A stretch of 64,000 nt of DNA, from NCBI GenBank assembly GCA_004297725.1, contig SCUS01000113.1:117110-181109 (forward strand), given 5' to 3'. The position numbers and the translations under genes are program-made. Shown piece by piece: positions 1-9,767 of this stretch; position 1 is the stretch's first letter, and the number at the start of each line of letters is the position of its first letter. This DNA is from Myxococcaceae bacterium (lineage in GTDB: Bacteria; Myxococcota_A; Polyangia; Polyangiales; Ga0077539). Below the pieces are notes generated by a model that worked only from the letters and a program-made list of their open reading frames with translations, was not told where the DNA came from and made no database searches.

Positions 1-1552
1 AGAGCGACATCGCGCCGTGGTCGAGGATGCCCGCCGGGAGCCAGGCGTCGCGAGGGCGGAGCACCGCGATCCGGGCCAGGGCGAGGTCCTGCGGGGAGCA
101 CTGCGGGGCGTCGGCGGGGCGGATCACCACCTGCCAGAGCCCGGCCGCGCGGTCGTCGAAGGTGTGGGAGCCACGCGCGTCGAGGGCGATCCCCTCGCGG
201 GGGCCCTGCTCGGCGGTCGTGGGGCAGAGCACCATGCGAGATCCCTGCGGGAGCGCGTCGGGCGCGAGCACCCGGTCTCCCACGGTGGCGAGCTGCGCCG
301 GGCTCTCGGCCTCCAGCGGGACCCGCTCGGCCTCGCCCACGCCGGCCTGGCTCACCGCGACGCCGCTGCCGGAGCGGGTGAACACGTCGAGGTGGCGCTC
401 CAGCGTGAAGGCGTCGGGAATACCCGTCACGGTAATCGGCGCGACCTGAGCGAGCGTCACGCAGCGGAGCGCGGCGAGCTCCGCGGGGGTCGCGCGGGCG
501 TTGCGGGTCGGCGCCGCAGTGTAGCGCCCGGCGTGGCAGAGGCGGAGCGACGCGAGCACCTCGGCCCAGTCGCGGCGGCCCGGGGCCATCGCGCCGCCGG
601 GGGCGCCGTAGCGCTTGCGCATCACCGAGCGCACCGCCTCGTCGGGGACCGTGAGCGCGCTTCCGTCGGCGGCGATGCGGGCGCTGAAGGTGGCGGCGCT
701 GCCGTCGCGGTCAGGCGCGGTGGTGACCAGCAGGGCGCTCGCCGCGGCGGCGGTGACGAGCTCGCTCCAGCGCATCGGGTCCCGGGCGAAGACGTCCGCG
801 CGCGGGGTGAGGCGCAGCTCGCCGCGGCGCCAGTCGGTCTCGAACCACCGAGTGACGTCGTCGGAGAAGAGGCGCTGGAGGGGGGTCTGCGGGTCGCCGA
901 AGCGCATGCTGTCGACGCGCAGCGCGAGGTCGCCTCCCCGGCGGCGCAGGTAGATCCCGGCGGCGGTGACCGAGCGGGGGACGTCGACGGTGTGGGCCTC
1001 GCCGAGGCCGAGCAGCCGGGCGCCCGCGGTCGCGGTGAGCAGCGTGGGGGCGTCGGCGCCGTCGATCACCAGCAGGTCGACGCCCTCGACCGGGCAGGCG
1101 GCGAGGCGCGAGGGGGTGAGGCGCAGCTCGCCGGTGGCCGTGCGCTCGAAGCGCACCGCGGTGGTGCCCTCGCCGAGGTGGGCGAGGCAGGGGCGCAGCG
1201 CGAGGGTCTGCGCCGGCGGCGCCTCGCGCCCGGTGCGCGGCGGAACGGCGAAGACCTCGAGGTCCGCCGCCAGGTCACGGCGGGTCGGGGGGAGGCCCGC
1301 GTCGCGGAGGAAGGTCGGCAGGTCGCGCTCGCCGGCGGGGAGCGTGAGCCCCTCGCGGAGCACCGTCCCGCCGACGGTGCGGACGCCGTAGCGGCACTCG
1401 GCCTGGGAGCGGAAGCGGTCGGTGAGCGCGGCCGTGACGTGGGTCGTCGGCGCGGAGGCGGTGGTCGGGGCGAAGCAGAAGGTCTGCGCGCCGGCGGTCA
1501 TCGGGACGAGGGGCAGCGCGAGGCCGAGGGCCAGCAGGGAGGGGAGCCGCAT
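1..1552 (-). CDS. Large exported protein of unknown function, 3' end outside window
   Basis: The frame is open from the ATG at 1552 to the window edge, giving 517 residues without the C-terminus. It begins with a clear Sec signal peptide: a short positive start, a Leu/Ala-rich core and a likely cleavage after TAGA before QTFCF. The mature part is rich in Thr, Asp and Arg, with scattered Cys pairs that could form disulfides. No catalytic motif or known domain was recognised. Codons end almost always in G or C, as in neighbouring genes, which supports this frame. There is no Shine-Dalgarno sequence; TGCTACCGC sits six bases before the ATG and may be a -10 element placing the transcript start near the start codon. 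It follows the haem lipoprotein gene on the same strand after a 37-base gap, so both may act at the cell surface (inference). Confidence 0.75.
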   Translation of the reverse strand, partial: MRLPSLLALGLALPLVPMTAGAQTFCFAPTTASAPTTHVTAALTDRFRSQAECRYGVRTVGGTVLREGLTLPAGERDLPTFLRDAGLPPTRRDLAADLEVFAVPPRTGREAPPAQTLALRPCLAHLGEGTTAVRFERTATGELRLTPSRLAACPVEGVDLLVIDGADAPTLLTATAGARLLGLGEAHTVDVPRSVTAAGIYLRRRGGDLALRVDSMRFGDPQTPLQRLFSDDVTRWFETDWRRGELRLTPRADVFARDPMRWSELVTAAAASALLVTTAPDRDGSAATFSARIAADGSALTVPDEAVRSVMRKRYGAPGGAMAPGRRDWAEVLASLRLCHAGRYTAAPTRNARATPAELAALRCVTLAQVAPITVTGIPDAFTLERHLDVFTRSGSGVAVSQAGVGEAERVPLEAESPAQLATVGDRVLAPDALPQGSRMVLCPTTAEQGPREGIALDARGSHTFDDRAAGLWQVVIRPADAPQCSPQDLALARIAVLRPRDAWLPAGILDHGAMSL

Positions 1553-1589
1553 CCGCGCGCGGTAGCACGGCCCGGGGCGCGGGCTGGAG

Positions 1590-4478
1590 TTAGTGTCGGA
1601 GCTCGGCGCGGGAGAGGCTCCAGGGGAGGTCGCGGGCCTCGAAGCCGCTGCCGGCCATCGTGTATCCGCGGAGGCCGCCGTCGCTGGTGCCGAAGAGCAC
1701 GAGGTCGGCGGTGCCGTCCCCGTCGAGGTCGCCGAGGTCGGCGTCGAAGCCGGAGGTCGCGTCGAAGAAGCCGTCGCCCGCGGGCAGCGGCATCGCCGGG
1801 AGGTGCAGCCGTCGGCCGGAGACCCACCCGACGCCCTGCCAGGTGAGGGGAGCGTTCGCGTAGGTGGCCACGACGCTGACCAGCCCGCCGCCGTCGGAGC
1901 TGAGCGTGAGCGAGAGCCTCGAAGGGGCGGCCGCCCCGCCGCGAGGGTCGGCGGGCGAATACGTGAGGGTGTATGCGCCGGAGAGACGCAGGGTCGGCTG
2001 CGCCACGGTGCGGAAGACGAGCTCCTGCGCGCGCCAGGTGCGGGCCTCGAGCTCGGACTCCAGCCCGGCGCCGAGGAGCACCCGGTACTCGCCGCCGAAG
2101 AGCAGCGGCATCGCGGGGGTGACGAGCAGGCGTCGGCCCTCGACGTTGATCCGCGCGGCGAGCGGTCGCCCGCTCGGGTCGGTGAGCTGCACCCGCGCGA
2201 GGTTCTCCGGGCGATCGAGGACGGGCTGCGAGAACACGAGGGCGATCGGGCTGGTGGTCGGGAGGAGGTCCGTCTGACGGGGCCGCTCGGCGACCACGAA
2301 GAACTCGCGCCCGGTGAGCTCGGCGACGTAGCGGGTGAGCTCGCCGCGCTGGGTCGCGTCGAGGGTCGCGCGGGTCCAGTTGACGAAGTCGTCGACCGCC
2401 CCGGCGAGAGACTGCTGCGCGCCCAGGCGCATCCAGGCGCCGTGGCGCGCGGTGCCGATGAGGCTGGCGATGTCGGCGGAGGGGGTGCCGTCGAGGTCGC
2501 GGTCGACGCGCGCCCGGCTGGTGGACAGCGCACCCGCGTGGCAGCTCGCGCAGCGCGCCGCGAAGTGCACCGCGCCGCGCCGCGCCTCGGGGGAGGGCGA
2601 ACCGTCCCGGTCGGTGAGCGTGTTGGCCGCCGGCGGGGCCGCGATCGAGCCGAGGTAGGCGGCGAGCCCGTCGACCTGTGCCTGCGTCGGGTGGAGCACG
2701 CCGATCTTGGCGTGGAGGGTGTACGCCGCGCTCGTGAGGTCGCTGGTGCTGCCCTGCCACCCGAGCGGCCACGTCCCTTCGAGGAGGGTGAGCGCCGGGG
2801 AGAGCGCGCGATACGAGCCGACCGGGCCCACCTGCCACGCGAGCCGGTCGGTGAGCCCGTCGGCGTGGCACGAGCCGCAGGACCACAGGTCCCCGGCGAG
2901 CACCTGCGCCCCGCCGAGCTCCGCCCGCATACCTGTGCCGGTAAAGTACTCCAGCCCCCGGGCGACCGCCGCGGGGCGCGGGTCCCTCGCGAGCGCCGCC
3001 GAGGTGACCGCCGTCCGCCCCGCGGCCGCCGTGCGTATCGCCGTGAGCCGCTGGGCCTGGTGGCCGAACACCAGCACGCTTCCGTCCGCCGCGAAGGCCC
3101 CCGCGCGAGGTCGCCCGGGTGCCTCGAAGCGCTCCCGCTCGACCAGGGTGTCCGCGTCGAGGCGCAGCACCATGTCGCTCGCCTCGGACACCACCCACAG
3201 CGCCCCGTCGCGCACTCCGATCCAGTGGAGGCTCACCGCGCGTCGGGCGTCGAGCCCGTCGGGAGCGCCGCCTCCGTCCGGCGCGCCCGCGTCGCCGGCG
3301 GGCGGAGCGATCACCGGCCGCGACCGGGAGATGTCCGACGCCGCGAGCTCGCGGGGCGCGGCGCCCGGGGTGACGTCGTAGCGGACCACCGTGTGCTGGA
3401 AGTGCGGCGCGAACTCGCTCGTGAGCGAGGCGGACGGATCGTTGCGCAGCGTGGCCACGTACAGGCTGCGGCCGTCGGCGGCGAGGGCGATGCCGCCGAG
3501 GGTGGTTCCGACGCGGTGGATGGTGCGGGTCACCGCGCGGGTGGCGAGGCTGATCTCCGAGACGTCTGCGCCGGCCGGGTCGCCCGCTTCGGCGCTGGCG
3601 CCGAGGCCGGTGCGGCGGCCCGCCACGAAGACGGCGCTCCCGTCCGGGCGCACCGCGATGTGGTGGGGGTCGCTGCCGACGTCGACCCGAGCGAGCTCCG
3701 ACCAGTCGGCGGTGCGGATGAGCACGGCCTTGCGGTCATGCGGGAGCAGCGCGATCGCGGTGGCGCCGTCGGGGGTGACGGCGACGTTGCTCACCTCGTC
3801 GCCGACCCAGACCGAGCGCACCGGGCGTCGCGTCGCCAGGTCGACCACGGTGAGCGTGTCTTCTCCGCGGCAGGCCACGAGCAGGGGGCCGCGCGCTCCG
3901 ACGGCCGCCGCGGCGACGGGCCACGCCCCGACCGGGACGGCGAAGGCCGGGGTCAGGTCGGCCGGGTTCACGGCGATGAGCTCGGGGCGCAGCACGCTCG
4001 CGACGAAGAGCGAGTCGGCGGCGGCGGCGATCGCGCGGGTGGGGAAATAGTCGAGGTTGTGGAAGCTGAGCGACGACGCCTCGACGACGGTGAGCGAGAC
4101 GCTCGCGCCCGCGGCGGTGGTGAAGCGGTAGTCGCCTGCGAGGTGAGCGACGAAGGCTCCGCGGGTGGAGCCCGGGTCTCGGAAGACGGCGTTGAGGTTT
4201 CCTGCGGGCGCCTGAGCGATCGACCAGTCGAGCCCGGCGGGGAGGTAGAACGTGGCGCCGACGGGGACGCGACGTCGGTCGGCGGTGGTGGCGATCGCGG
4301 CGTCGGAGGGCCGATCGGCGGCGAGGTCGCTGGGGACGTCGGCGCGGCCGAGGTCGGTCACGAGGCCGGCGTCGAGGCCGGCGTCGGCGGTCGTCGGTTC
4401 GTCGCTGCAACCCTGGAGCAGCCCCAGCGCGAGGCCGGCGGCGGGCCCGAGGCGGCAAAGATGAAGTCGGCGAAGCAT
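1590..4478 (-). CDS. Lipoprotein with YVTN-type beta-propeller and di-haem cytochrome c region
   Basis: A 962-residue lipoprotein. The ATG at 4478 is preceded by GAGGAG and gives a signal peptide ending in the lipobox LLQGC, followed by an Asp/Ala-rich linker. Residues of about 120-500 contain repeated segments like those of YVTN/SMP-30 beta-propellers, for example VWVGDEVSNVAVTPDG and VDVGSDPHHIAVRPDG. Two CxxCH haem motifs follow at C534-H538 (CGSCH) and C643-H647 (CASCH), as in di-haem cytochrome c/MauG-like or surface electron-transfer proteins. After them comes an Ig-like segment starting near LLPTTSPIALVFSQP, and near the C-terminus an FG-GAP-like calcium loop, DLDGDGTADLVLFG. The protein is probably anchored at the cell envelope, with a redox or surface binding role (inference). 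The substrate cannot be told from sequence. Confidence 0.88.
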   Translation of the reverse strand: MLRRLHLCRLGPAAGLALGLLQGCSDEPTTADAGLDAGLVTDLGRADVPSDLAADRPSDAAIATTADRRRVPVGATFYLPAGLDWSIAQAPAGNLNAVFRDPGSTRGAFVAHLAGDYRFTTAAGASVSLTVVEASSLSFHNLDYFPTRAIAAAADSLFVASVLRPELIAVNPADLTPAFAVPVGAWPVAAAAVGARGPLLVACRGEDTLTVVDLATRRPVRSVWVGDEVSNVAVTPDGATAIALLPHDRKAVLIRTADWSELARVDVGSDPHHIAVRPDGSAVFVAGRRTGLGASAEAGDPAGADVSEISLATRAVTRTIHRVGTTLGGIALAADGRSLYVATLRNDPSASLTSEFAPHFQHTVVRYDVTPGAAPRELAASDISRSRPVIAPPAGDAGAPDGGGAPDGLDARRAVSLHWIGVRDGALWVVSEASDMVLRLDADTLVERERFEAPGRPRAGAFAADGSVLVFGHQAQRLTAIRTAAAGRTAVTSAALARDPRPAAVARGLEYFTGTGMRAELGGAQVLAGDLWSCGSCHADGLTDRLAWQVGPVGSYRALSPALTLLEGTWPLGWQGSTSDLTSAAYTLHAKIGVLHPTQAQVDGLAAYLGSIAAPPAANTLTDRDGSPSPEARRGAVHFAARCASCHAGALSTSRARVDRDLDGTPSADIASLIGTARHGAWMRLGAQQSLAGAVDDFVNWTRATLDATQRGELTRYVAELTGREFFVVAERPRQTDLLPTTSPIALVFSQPVLDRPENLARVQLTDPSGRPLAARINVEGRRLLVTPAMPLLFGGEYRVLLGAGLESELEARTWRAQELVFRTVAQPTLRLSGAYTLTYSPADPRGGAAAPSRLSLTLSSDGGGLVSVVATYANAPLTWQGVGWVSGRRLHLPAMPLPAGDGFFDATSGFDADLGDLDGDGTADLVLFGTSDGGLRGYTMAGSGFEARDLPWSLSRAELRH

Positions 4479-4575
4479 GGGCGGAGATCTCCTCAGAAGG
4501 GTAAGAGCTGAAATGTACTCCAGATTCCCGGGCGCACGCCGCGGCGAACGGCGCTGCGTCACCCGCGGCGCTTCG

Positions 4576-4584
4576 TGCTAGGGT
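4576..4584 (+). promoter_or_regulatory. Extended -10 element for deoC
   Basis: TGCTAGGGT matches an extended -10 (TGnTAnnnT). It lies ten bases before the deoC ATG and no Shine-Dalgarno sequence is present. Transcription would start two to four bases before the ATG, so the mRNA would be nearly leaderless. No good -35 box is visible, as is usual for extended -10 promoters. Confidence 0.5.
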
Positions 4585-4594
4585 CGCCCGCCGT

Positions 4595-5437
4595 ATGGCC
4601 AGGGACATCGATCGGCTTGTGGATGCGGTAGTGGCGAGGGTGACGCAGGAGATGGCGACGCCCACCCGAGACGCGGTGCGTCCCACGGTGACGCCGAGGG
4701 TCGGGGGCGCGGGTTCCGGCGCGGGGGGAGTGGCCCCGGTGGCCGGGCAGGCGAGCGCCGCGGGGCAGCCGAGGCCCGACCTGGCGAGGGTCATCGACCA
4801 CACGCTGCTCAAGCCCGACGCGACGCGCGACGACCTCCGCAAGCTGTGCTCCGAGGCCATGACGTGGCGGTTCTTCTCGGTGTGCGTCAACAGCGTCAAC
4901 GTGCCGTTCTGCCGTCAGCAGCTCACGGGCTCGACGGTGAGCGTCTGCGCGGTGGTGGGCTTCCCGCTGGGGGCGATGTCGCCCAACGCGAAGGCCTTCG
5001 AGACCAGCGAGGCCATCCGCGCAGGCGCCGACGAGATCGACATGGTCATCAACGTCGGCGCGCTGAAGTCCGGCGACTACGCCCTGGTGCTCGACGACAT
5101 CGCGCGCGTGGTCGGCGCGGCGCAGGGGCGGGTGGTGAAGGTCATCCTCGAGACCTCGATGCTCAGCCGCGACGAGAAGGTCATCGCCTGCGCGCTCTCC
5201 AAGGCGGCAGGCGCGAGCTTCGTGAAGACCTCGACCGGCTTCGGCGGCGGCGGCGCGACGGCGGAGGACATCGCCCTGATGCGCGGCGTCGTGGGTCCCG
5301 AGCTCGGGGTGAAGGCCAGCGGCGGGGTGCGCACGGCCGGCGACGCCGACCGGATGATCGCCGTGGGCGCGACGCGCGTGGGCGCGAGCAGCTCCGTGGC
5401 GATCGTCAGCGGCGGCGCGGGTTCGTCGGGCTACTGA
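4595..5437 (+). CDS. deoC: Deoxyribose-phosphate aldolase
   Basis: DeoC cleaves 2-deoxyribose-5-phosphate to glyceraldehyde-3-phosphate and acetaldehyde in deoxynucleoside catabolism. The protein is 280 residues. A roughly 60-residue Gly/Ala/Pro-rich extension precedes the conserved TIM-barrel start IDHTLLKPDATRDDL. The Schiff-base lysine lies in FVKTSTGFGGGGAT, and the second active-site lysine lies in LGVKASGGVRT; the EIDMVINVGALKSGDY segment is also typical. The core matches the usual length of about 220 residues, so the N-terminal extension is extra. The start is set by the -10 element ten bases upstream. serS follows after 12 bases, probably in the same transcript. Confidence 0.97.
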   Translation: MARDIDRLVDAVVARVTQEMATPTRDAVRPTVTPRVGGAGSGAGGVAPVAGQASAAGQPRPDLARVIDHTLLKPDATRDDLRKLCSEAMTWRFFSVCVNSVNVPFCRQQLTGSTVSVCAVVGFPLGAMSPNAKAFETSEAIRAGADEIDMVINVGALKSGDYALVLDDIARVVGAAQGRVVKVILETSMLSRDEKVIACALSKAAGASFVKTSTGFGGGGATAEDIALMRGVVGPELGVKASGGVRTAGDADRMIAVGATRVGASSSVAIVSGGAGSSGY

Positions 5438-5449
5438 GAGAGAGCAACG

Positions 5450-6748
<1,299 letters not shown>

Positions 6749-6761
6749 CGGCGAGACGGGC

Positions 6762-7757
6762 CTACTGACCTCGCAGCAGCGAGAGGTAGGCCTGCATCAG
6801 CCGGTCGCCGCCGAGCATGTACTCGAGCGCCCCGAGCGCCAGGAAGGGCCCGAAGGGGATCATCGTCCGCATCAGCGGCTCCGGGGCGCCGTCGCTCGGG
6901 GCCTCGTCTTCCTCGTCCGCCTCGGAGGCCGCGTCGTCCGCGGCGCCGAGCTTCCAGCCGGTGGCGCGCGAGATCATCGCCACGAAGCGCTCGGAGAGCG
7001 ACTCGACCCCGTCGTCTTCCAGGTCTTCGGGGTCGATGTCGGGGGCGAGCTTCCACCCTGTGACGCGCGAGATGAGCGTCGCGGCGATGCCCTGCATCGA
7101 CCCGAAGAAGAGCGCGAACACCACCGCGTGGGGACCGAGGAGCGCGCCCACCATCGCGAGGAGCTTCACGTCTCCGAGGCCCATGCCGTCGCGCTTCAGG
7201 AAGCGATCCCAGACGAAGTAGAACGCGTAGGGGATGCCCGCGCCCAGGGCGATTCCCAGCAGCGAGGACCTCCAGCCGATGCCCGGGAGCAGGAAGCTGG
7301 CGGCGAGGCCCAGCGCGGCACCCCCGAGGGTGATGAAGTCCGGGATGAGGAGCTTCTTCAGGTCGATGAACGACGCCGTGAGGAGCCCCCACGCGAAGGC
7401 GAAGCGCACGAAGAAGAGCGCCAGGAAGACGGGCAGCGCGAGGTCGACCTGCGAGCGCAGCAGCAGCTCGACCAGGGCGAGGGCCGAGAGCGCGTACATC
7501 GCCTCGATGAGCGCGTAGCGGGGCGAGATGGGGGCCTTGCAGTCGCGGCAACGCCCCCGGAGCCAGAGCCACGCGAGGATGGGCACGTTGTCGTAGGGCC
7601 GCACCGGCTTCTGGCAGTTGGGGCAGTGGGAGCCCGGGCGAACCACCGAGTGCCTGGGCCAGCGATGCACGACGACCGTCGCGAAGCTCCCCCAGATCGC
7701 GCCCCACGCGAAGGCGAACACACGGAAGAACCAGGCCGGCAGATCGGCTGCGATCAT
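6762..7757 (-). CDS. pilD: Prepilin peptidase/N-methyltransferase with acidic duplicated insert
   Basis: A 331-residue integral membrane protease that cleaves and N-methylates type IV prepilins and related pseudopilins. The cytoplasmic zinc-binding loop has C45-x2-C48 and C70-x2-C73. The two catalytic aspartates are D132 in FIDLKKLLIPD and D196 in GMGLGDVKLL. About eight hydrophobic helices are visible. Unusually, an insert of about 75 residues at 228-302, before the last helix, holds a duplicated segment (ISRVTGWKLAPD at 229-240 and ISRATGWKLGAAD at 262-274) and an acidic stretch. The start is the ATG at 7757, which overlaps the TGA of the upstream TPR gene by four bases, so the two are translationally coupled. 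It belongs functionally with the pilB-pilT-pilC-pilS block 8 kb away. Confidence 0.95.
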   Translation of the reverse strand: MIAADLPAWFFRVFAFAWGAIWGSFATVVVHRWPRHSVVRPGSHCPNCQKPVRPYDNVPILAWLWLRGRCRDCKAPISPRYALIEAMYALSALALVELLLRSQVDLALPVFLALFFVRFAFAWGLLTASFIDLKKLLIPDFITLGGAALGLAASFLLPGIGWRSSLLGIALGAGIPYAFYFVWDRFLKRDGMGLGDVKLLAMVGALLGPHAVVFALFFGSMQGIAATLISRVTGWKLAPDIDPEDLEDDGVESLSERFVAMISRATGWKLGAADDAASEADEEDEAPSDGAPEPLMRTMIPFGPFLALGALEYMLGGDRLMQAYLSLLRGQ

Positions 7758-8542
7758 CCGGCGGGGACGGGCGGGCTGGGCGGAGGCGACGAGGGGTTCT
7801 GCGCGGAGCCTCGCAGGGCGCGCAGGCAGAGCCGGGCGCGGCGGAGTTCGTGCGCCAGGGTGACCGCCCGCATCGGGTCGTGCTGGTTGCGGCGGATGAA
7901 GATCACCAGGTGGCGACGAGCGCGCCCTCGATCGCCGCCCGCCGCGTGGAGCAGGCCGAGCACGAAGCGGCCGAAGCCCTCGCCGCAGCGCGCGGCCTCG
8001 AGGTCGGCGATGCGCTCGGGCAGGTCGTCGATGTCCGAGGCGAGCTCCCCCGCGTCGAGGCGGACCAGGGCGGCGTAGGCCCGGTGCAGCGCTCGGGTGT
8101 TGAGCGACCAGCGGACGGCGCGGTCGAGGGCGCTGAGGGCCTCCTCGGTCTGCTCGGCGTGGTGCAGGGCGATGCCGACGGAGAACCAGTGGAGGGCGCG
8201 GCGGGAGGCGGGGGCGTTTCGGGCCGCGATGCGATAGGCCTGGGCGGCGCGCATCCACCAGCCGAGGGTGAGGCAGGCGCGGCCCAGGTCGACGTGGGCG
8301 ATCTCCTGGGCGACCCCCAGGCGGACCATCTTGCGGGCGACGGCGTGGGCCGAGCGCACCCGACGGGCATAGAGGTGGGAGCGATAGATCTCACGCAGGA
8401 GCAGCACCCGGGTCTCGGCGTCGACCCGGTCGGAGGCGTAGCGCAGCCCCTTCTCGGCGTAGACGGCGGCGGCATCGGGTGACCCGGTGTGTAGCGCCAG
8501 ACGAAGGTAGTCGTCTGCCGTCATGGGTCGCTGCTTCCTCAC
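7754..8542 (-). CDS. TPR-like helical repeat protein coupled to pilD
   Basis: A 262-residue protein, or 256 residues if translation begins at the ATG at 8524. It is almost wholly alpha-helical and Ala/Arg/Leu-rich, with pairs of amphipathic helices typical of tetratricopeptide repeats, for instance HVDLGRACLTLGWWMRAAQA and HWFSVGIALHHAEQTEEALS. The C-terminal tail is Pro/Ser-rich. No signal peptide or membrane segment was seen, so it is probably cytoplasmic. It overlaps the pilD start by ATGA, so it is likely made together with the prepilin peptidase and may help pilus assembly (inference). Two starts are possible: a GTG at 8542, eight bases after the -10-like TGCTATAGG, or an ATG at 8524 with GAGGAAG upstream. 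Confidence 0.85.
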   Translation of the reverse strand: MRKQRPMTADDYLRLALHTGSPDAAAVYAEKGLRYASDRVDAETRVLLLREIYRSHLYARRVRSAHAVARKMVRLGVAQEIAHVDLGRACLTLGWWMRAAQAYRIAARNAPASRRALHWFSVGIALHHAEQTEEALSALDRAVRWSLNTRALHRAYAALVRLDAGELASDIDDLPERIADLEAARCGEGFGRFVLGLLHAAGGDRGRARRHLVIFIRRNQHDPMRAVTLAHELRRARLCLRALRGSAQNPSSPPPSPPVPAG

Positions 8543-8550
8543 GATCGAAA

Positions 8551-8559
8551 CCTATAGCA
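8551..8559 (-). promoter_or_regulatory. Extended -10 element for the TPR-pilD pair
   Basis: On the minus strand TGCTATAGG is a good extended -10 (TGnTAnnnn). It lies eight bases before the GTG at 8542. If used, the message would start at or next to that GTG. The local sequence is also clearly richer in A and T than its surroundings. Confidence 0.5.
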
Positions 8560-8869
8560 GTTTCAAGCCCTCCGGGACACGAACCTTTACCGGACGACTG
8601 AACGCATCGACAGGGAATGTCACAAGTGGGGCCGTTGCATTCGCCTGTGATTCCCCGCGATTCCGCGTCGCGACGGGCGCGGGACGCTGGAGTTCCAGCG
8701 ACTGTGGCGCGTCAGGCTCGCTGGGAGACGGGCTCGCGAGGGGCCCCTGGACGGGCGATCATGGCGTACGCTTCCGGCCACTCCCCGGGGAGAGCTCTGA
8801 AACGCAGGGGTGTGTGAGGGCGAGGGGGAGGAGTGCGGGGGGCCGATGCGGGGGATCGAGGCCGGGCGG
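8560..8869. other. Gene-free interval between the TPR gene and the PP2C gene
   Basis: About 310 bases lie between the TPR promoter and the stop of the PP2C gene, both genes being on the minus strand. The part next to the TPR gene (to about 8660) is lower in G+C than its neighbours and probably holds upstream promoter sequence. The rest is G-rich on the plus strand, without a convincing ORF, hairpin terminator or RNA gene. Open frames across it lack the local codon pattern. Confidence 0.6.
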
Positions 8870-9658
8870 TCAGTTCGCCGGGCCCACCCATCGGATGAGG
8901 CAGGCGGTGATGTTGTCAGGCCCGCCGTTCTCGTTGGCGCGGGCGATCAGCCGGGAGGCTGCCGCCTTGAGGTCGTTCTTGTTCTCCTCGACGAGGCGGA
9001 GGAGCTCCGGGTCGGGCACCGGCCCGGAGAGGCCGTCGGAGCAGAGCAGGTAGATGTCCCCGGGGTTCGGGTGGTCGAGCTTGGAGTCGACCTTCACCGA
9101 GTCCTTCATCCCGAGCGCGCGCACGATCACGTTCTTGTGGGGGAAGTTGGCGATCTCCTCCTCCGTGAGCTTGCGCATCTTCAGGTAGTCGTTGAGCAGC
9201 GAGTGGTCTTCGGTGAGCTGCTCGATGGTGCCGTTGCGGATGCGGTACACCCGCGAGTCGCCCACGTGCCCGACGATGATGCCCTCGCGCACGGCCAGGC
9301 AGACCACCAGGGTGGTGCCCATCCCGCGGTACCGCGGCTCGCGCTGGGCGGCCTCGAAGATGCGCAGGTTGGCCAGCTTCACCGCGGTGATGAGCCGGTT
9401 CTCCTCGTAGCTCCGCTGCTTGTCCATCTTGTAGGGCCAGGTCGCGTCGGGGTCCTTCGCGGTGGCCTCGAAGAACTCGCGCATCGCGTCGATGGCCATC
9501 TTCGAGGCGACCTCGCCCGAGGCGTGACCGCCCATCCCGTCCGCGACGATCACGAGGTTCTCCTCGGAGACGATCGAGAAGTTGTCCTCGTTGTGGGTGC
9601 GCTTCATGCCGACGTTTGTCTCGCCGATCAATTCCATGCGCACGGGGTGGCCTGGCAC
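8870..9658 (-). CDS. PP2C-family Ser/Thr protein phosphatase
   Basis: A 262-residue PP2C (PPM) phosphatase that removes phosphate from Ser/Thr residues with two metal ions. All metal-binding motifs are present: HNEDNF near residue 22, VADGMGGHASGE, GDSRVYR, LLCSDGLSG and GGPDNIT near the C-terminus. It has no membrane segment, so it resembles soluble bacterial Stp1/PrpC enzymes of the same size. The GTG at 9658 is chosen because AAGGGAG lies six bases upstream; the internal ATG seven codons later has no such site. It probably opposes Hanks-type kinases such as the one at 22551-23813 (inference), and FHA proteins in this window are candidate readers of the same phosphothreonine marks. Confidence 0.95.
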   Translation of the reverse strand: MPGHPVRMELIGETNVGMKRTHNEDNFSIVSEENLVIVADGMGGHASGEVASKMAIDAMREFFEATAKDPDATWPYKMDKQRSYEENRLITAVKLANLRIFEAAQREPRYRGMGTTLVVCLAVREGIIVGHVGDSRVYRIRNGTIEQLTEDHSLLNDYLKMRKLTEEEIANFPHKNVIVRALGMKDSVKVDSKLDHPNPGDIYLLCSDGLSGPVPDPELLRLVEENKNDLKAAASRLIARANENGGPDNITACLIRWVGPAN

Positions 9659-9767
9659 GTCGCGCTCCCTTGGTTTTCCGCGGGAGAACGCTTCCTCCCG
9701 ATCTATCGGCGAAAGCTATCCCGAGTGCTTTCGGCGCGTCAACACAACACGCAGCGCGAGGCCGCGC

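Noticed and set aside
1593..4511. A 972-codon plus-strand open frame opposite the haem lipoprotein
   Set aside because: The minus-strand frame has a lipobox, haem motifs and a ribosome binding site; the plus frame is low-complexity Arg/Gly/Glu shadow coding.
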